Source: an uncultured Eudoraea sp. (lineage in GTDB: Bacteria > Bacteroidota > Bacteroidia > Flavobacteriales > Flavobacteriaceae). From it: 6,557 nucleotides of DNA. Positions 5,382 through 6,557 of this stretch are shown here, piece by piece (the stretch's first letter is position 1; the number at the start of each line of letters is the position of its first letter). The position numbers were made by a program, and so were the translations under genes. Below the pieces are notes generated by a model. The model did no database searches. It was not told the origin of the DNA and saw only the letters and a program-made list of their open reading frames with translations. The stretch is from assembly GCA_905479615.1 (NCBI GenBank), contig CAJQNH010000113.1, forward strand, positions 1 through 6,557. The letters run 5' to 3'.

Positions 5382-6557
5382 ATGAAACACATTCGTAATT
5401 TCTGTATTATCGCCCATATAGACCATGGTAAGAGTACTTTGGCAGACAGGCTGTTAGATTTTACAGGTTCTGTGACGGAAAGGGAAAAAAAAGAACAGCT
5501 CCTGGATAATATGGATCTGGAGCGTGAGCGTGGAATTACCATTAAGAGTCATGCTATTCAGATGGAATACGAATATGAAGGCGAGGATTATATTCTTAAT
5601 TTAATAGACACCCCAGGCCATGTAGATTTCTCCTATGAAGTGTCTCGCTCAATAGCAGCTTGTGAAGGAGCCCTTTTGGTGGTTGATGCAGCCCAGAGTA
5701 TTCAGGCGCAAACCATTTCAAACCTTTATCTGGCTCTGGAAAATGATCTCGAAATTATTCCGGTTTTAAATAAGGTGGATCTGCCTAGTGCCAGTCCGGA
5801 AGAAGTAACAGATGATATTGTAGAATTATTAGGGTGTAAACATGAAGAGGTAATCCCGGCCAGTGCCAAAACGGGCATTGGTATTAAAGAAATCCTGACT
5901 GCTATTATTGATCGTATTCCTCCTCCAAAAGGGAATACTGATGAACCCTTACAGGCCCTTGTTTTTGATTCTGTATATAATTCATTCAGGGGGGTGGAAA
6001 CCTATTTCAAGGTTATTAATGGTGTTATCAAAAAAGGTCAGAAAATTAAGTTTGTTGCTACCGATAAAACTTATTTTGCAGACGAAGTAGGCACTCTGAA
6101 ACTTACCCAGGAACCTAAGCCCAGTATTAAAGCCGGAGATGTAGGCTACCTGATTACCGGAATAAAGGATGCCAGGGAAGTAAAAGTCGGGGATACCATT
6201 ACTGATGCAATCAATCCTACCAGAAACGCTATTGCTGGTTTTGAAGATGTAAAACCAATGGTGTTTGCCGGTATTTACCCTGTAGATACAGAGGATTACG
6301 AAGAACTGCGCTCCTCTATGGAAAAATTGCAGCTCAATGATGCTTCTTTAGTGTTTGTTCCGGAAAGCAGTGCGGCTCTCGGTTTTGGTTTTCGATGTGG
6401 TTTTCTTGGAATGCTGCATATGGAGATTATACAGGAGCGGTTAGAAAGGGAATTTGATATGACGGTCATCACTACGGTACCAAACGTTAGTTATCATGCC
6501 TTTACCACAAAAAATCCGGATGTTCCAATGATTGTTAATAACCCGAGCGACCTTCCG
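5382..6557 (+). CDS. lepA: Elongation factor 4 (LepA), translational GTPase (partial; C-terminal part beyond the right edge)
   Basis: The 392 visible codons run without a stop to the window edge and encode the N-terminal two thirds of a protein that is normally about 600 residues. EF-4 is a ribosome-associated GTPase related to EF-G, with proposed roles in back-translocation, stress translation and ribosome assembly or initiation. All GTP-binding motifs are intact: AHIDHGKST at 11-19 (P-loop), RGITI at 50-54 (switch I, Thr53), DTPGH at 76-80, NKVD at 130-133 and SAK at 161-163. Domain II follows at about 190-285, with LVFDSVYNSFRGVETYFKV, and the EF-G domain III-like region begins near 290 with VKPMVFAGIYPVDTEDYEELR and includes GFGFRCGFLGMLHMEI. 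The start is secure: MKHIRNFCIIAHIDHGKST is typical, an in-frame TGA lies 21 bases upstream and GGAG precedes the ATG. The LepA-specific C-terminal domain lies outside the window, but the G-domain and GFGFRCGFLGMLHMEI motif separate it from EF-G, TypA and RF3. Confidence 0.97.
   Translation, partial: MKHIRNFCIIAHIDHGKSTLADRLLDFTGSVTEREKKEQLLDNMDLERERGITIKSHAIQMEYEYEGEDYILNLIDTPGHVDFSYEVSRSIAACEGALLVVDAAQSIQAQTISNLYLALENDLEIIPVLNKVDLPSASPEEVTDDIVELLGCKHEEVIPASAKTGIGIKEILTAIIDRIPPPKGNTDEPLQALVFDSVYNSFRGVETYFKVINGVIKKGQKIKFVATDKTYFADEVGTLKLTQEPKPSIKAGDVGYLITGIKDAREVKVGDTITDAINPTRNAIAGFEDVKPMVFAGIYPVDTEDYEELRSSMEKLQLNDASLVFVPESSAALGFGFRCGFLGMLHMEIIQERLEREFDMTVITTVPNVSYHAFTTKNPDVPMIVNNPSDLP

Noticed and set aside
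5264..5542. A 92-codon minus-strand frame across the propeller-lepA junction
   Set aside because: It is antisense to the lepA P-loop region and to the likely lepA promoter, with no domain similarity that I recognise.

Overview
The window looks like chromosomal DNA of a Bacteroidota bacterium, most likely of class Flavobacteriia. The reasons are an outer-membrane receptor with an N-terminal carboxypeptidase-regulatory-like domain, two lipoproteins of types common in that group, weak or absent Shine-Dalgarno sequences, and promoters matching the Bacteroidota -7 consensus TAnnTTTG. The assignment is an inference from gene types and signals, not from a database search.

Layout. On the minus strand, reading right to left, are an M28 metallopeptidase lipoprotein with a C-terminal PDZ domain (2961-4184), a TonB-dependent-receptor-like outer-membrane beta-barrel protein (363-2774) and the first 103 codons of a DusB-type tRNA-dihydrouridine synthase, cut by the left edge (1-309). 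On the plus strand are a six-repeat TolB/PD40-type beta-propeller lipoprotein (4223-5329) and the first 392 codons of lepA (elongation factor 4), cut by the right edge (5382-6557). There are no long gene-free stretches; the largest gap, 2775-2960, is 186 bp. I see no tRNA, rRNA, CRISPR array, insertion sequence or convincing terminator.

How the genes relate. The peptidase and the propeller lipoprotein are divergently transcribed from a 38-bp gap. Two identical -7 boxes (TAATTTTG) face each other there and form a perfect 8-bp inverted repeat with a 2-bp spacer. This suggests one bidirectional, mutually exclusive promoter for both lipoproteins and is the most interesting signal here. The peptidase, propeller lipoprotein and outer-membrane receptor are all predicted cell-envelope proteins and might cooperate in using peptides, but only proximity supports that. 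dusB and lepA are housekeeping translation genes, each with its own likely -7 box.

Overall this is mostly ordinary chromosomal territory. I did not find a clearly new multi-gene system.
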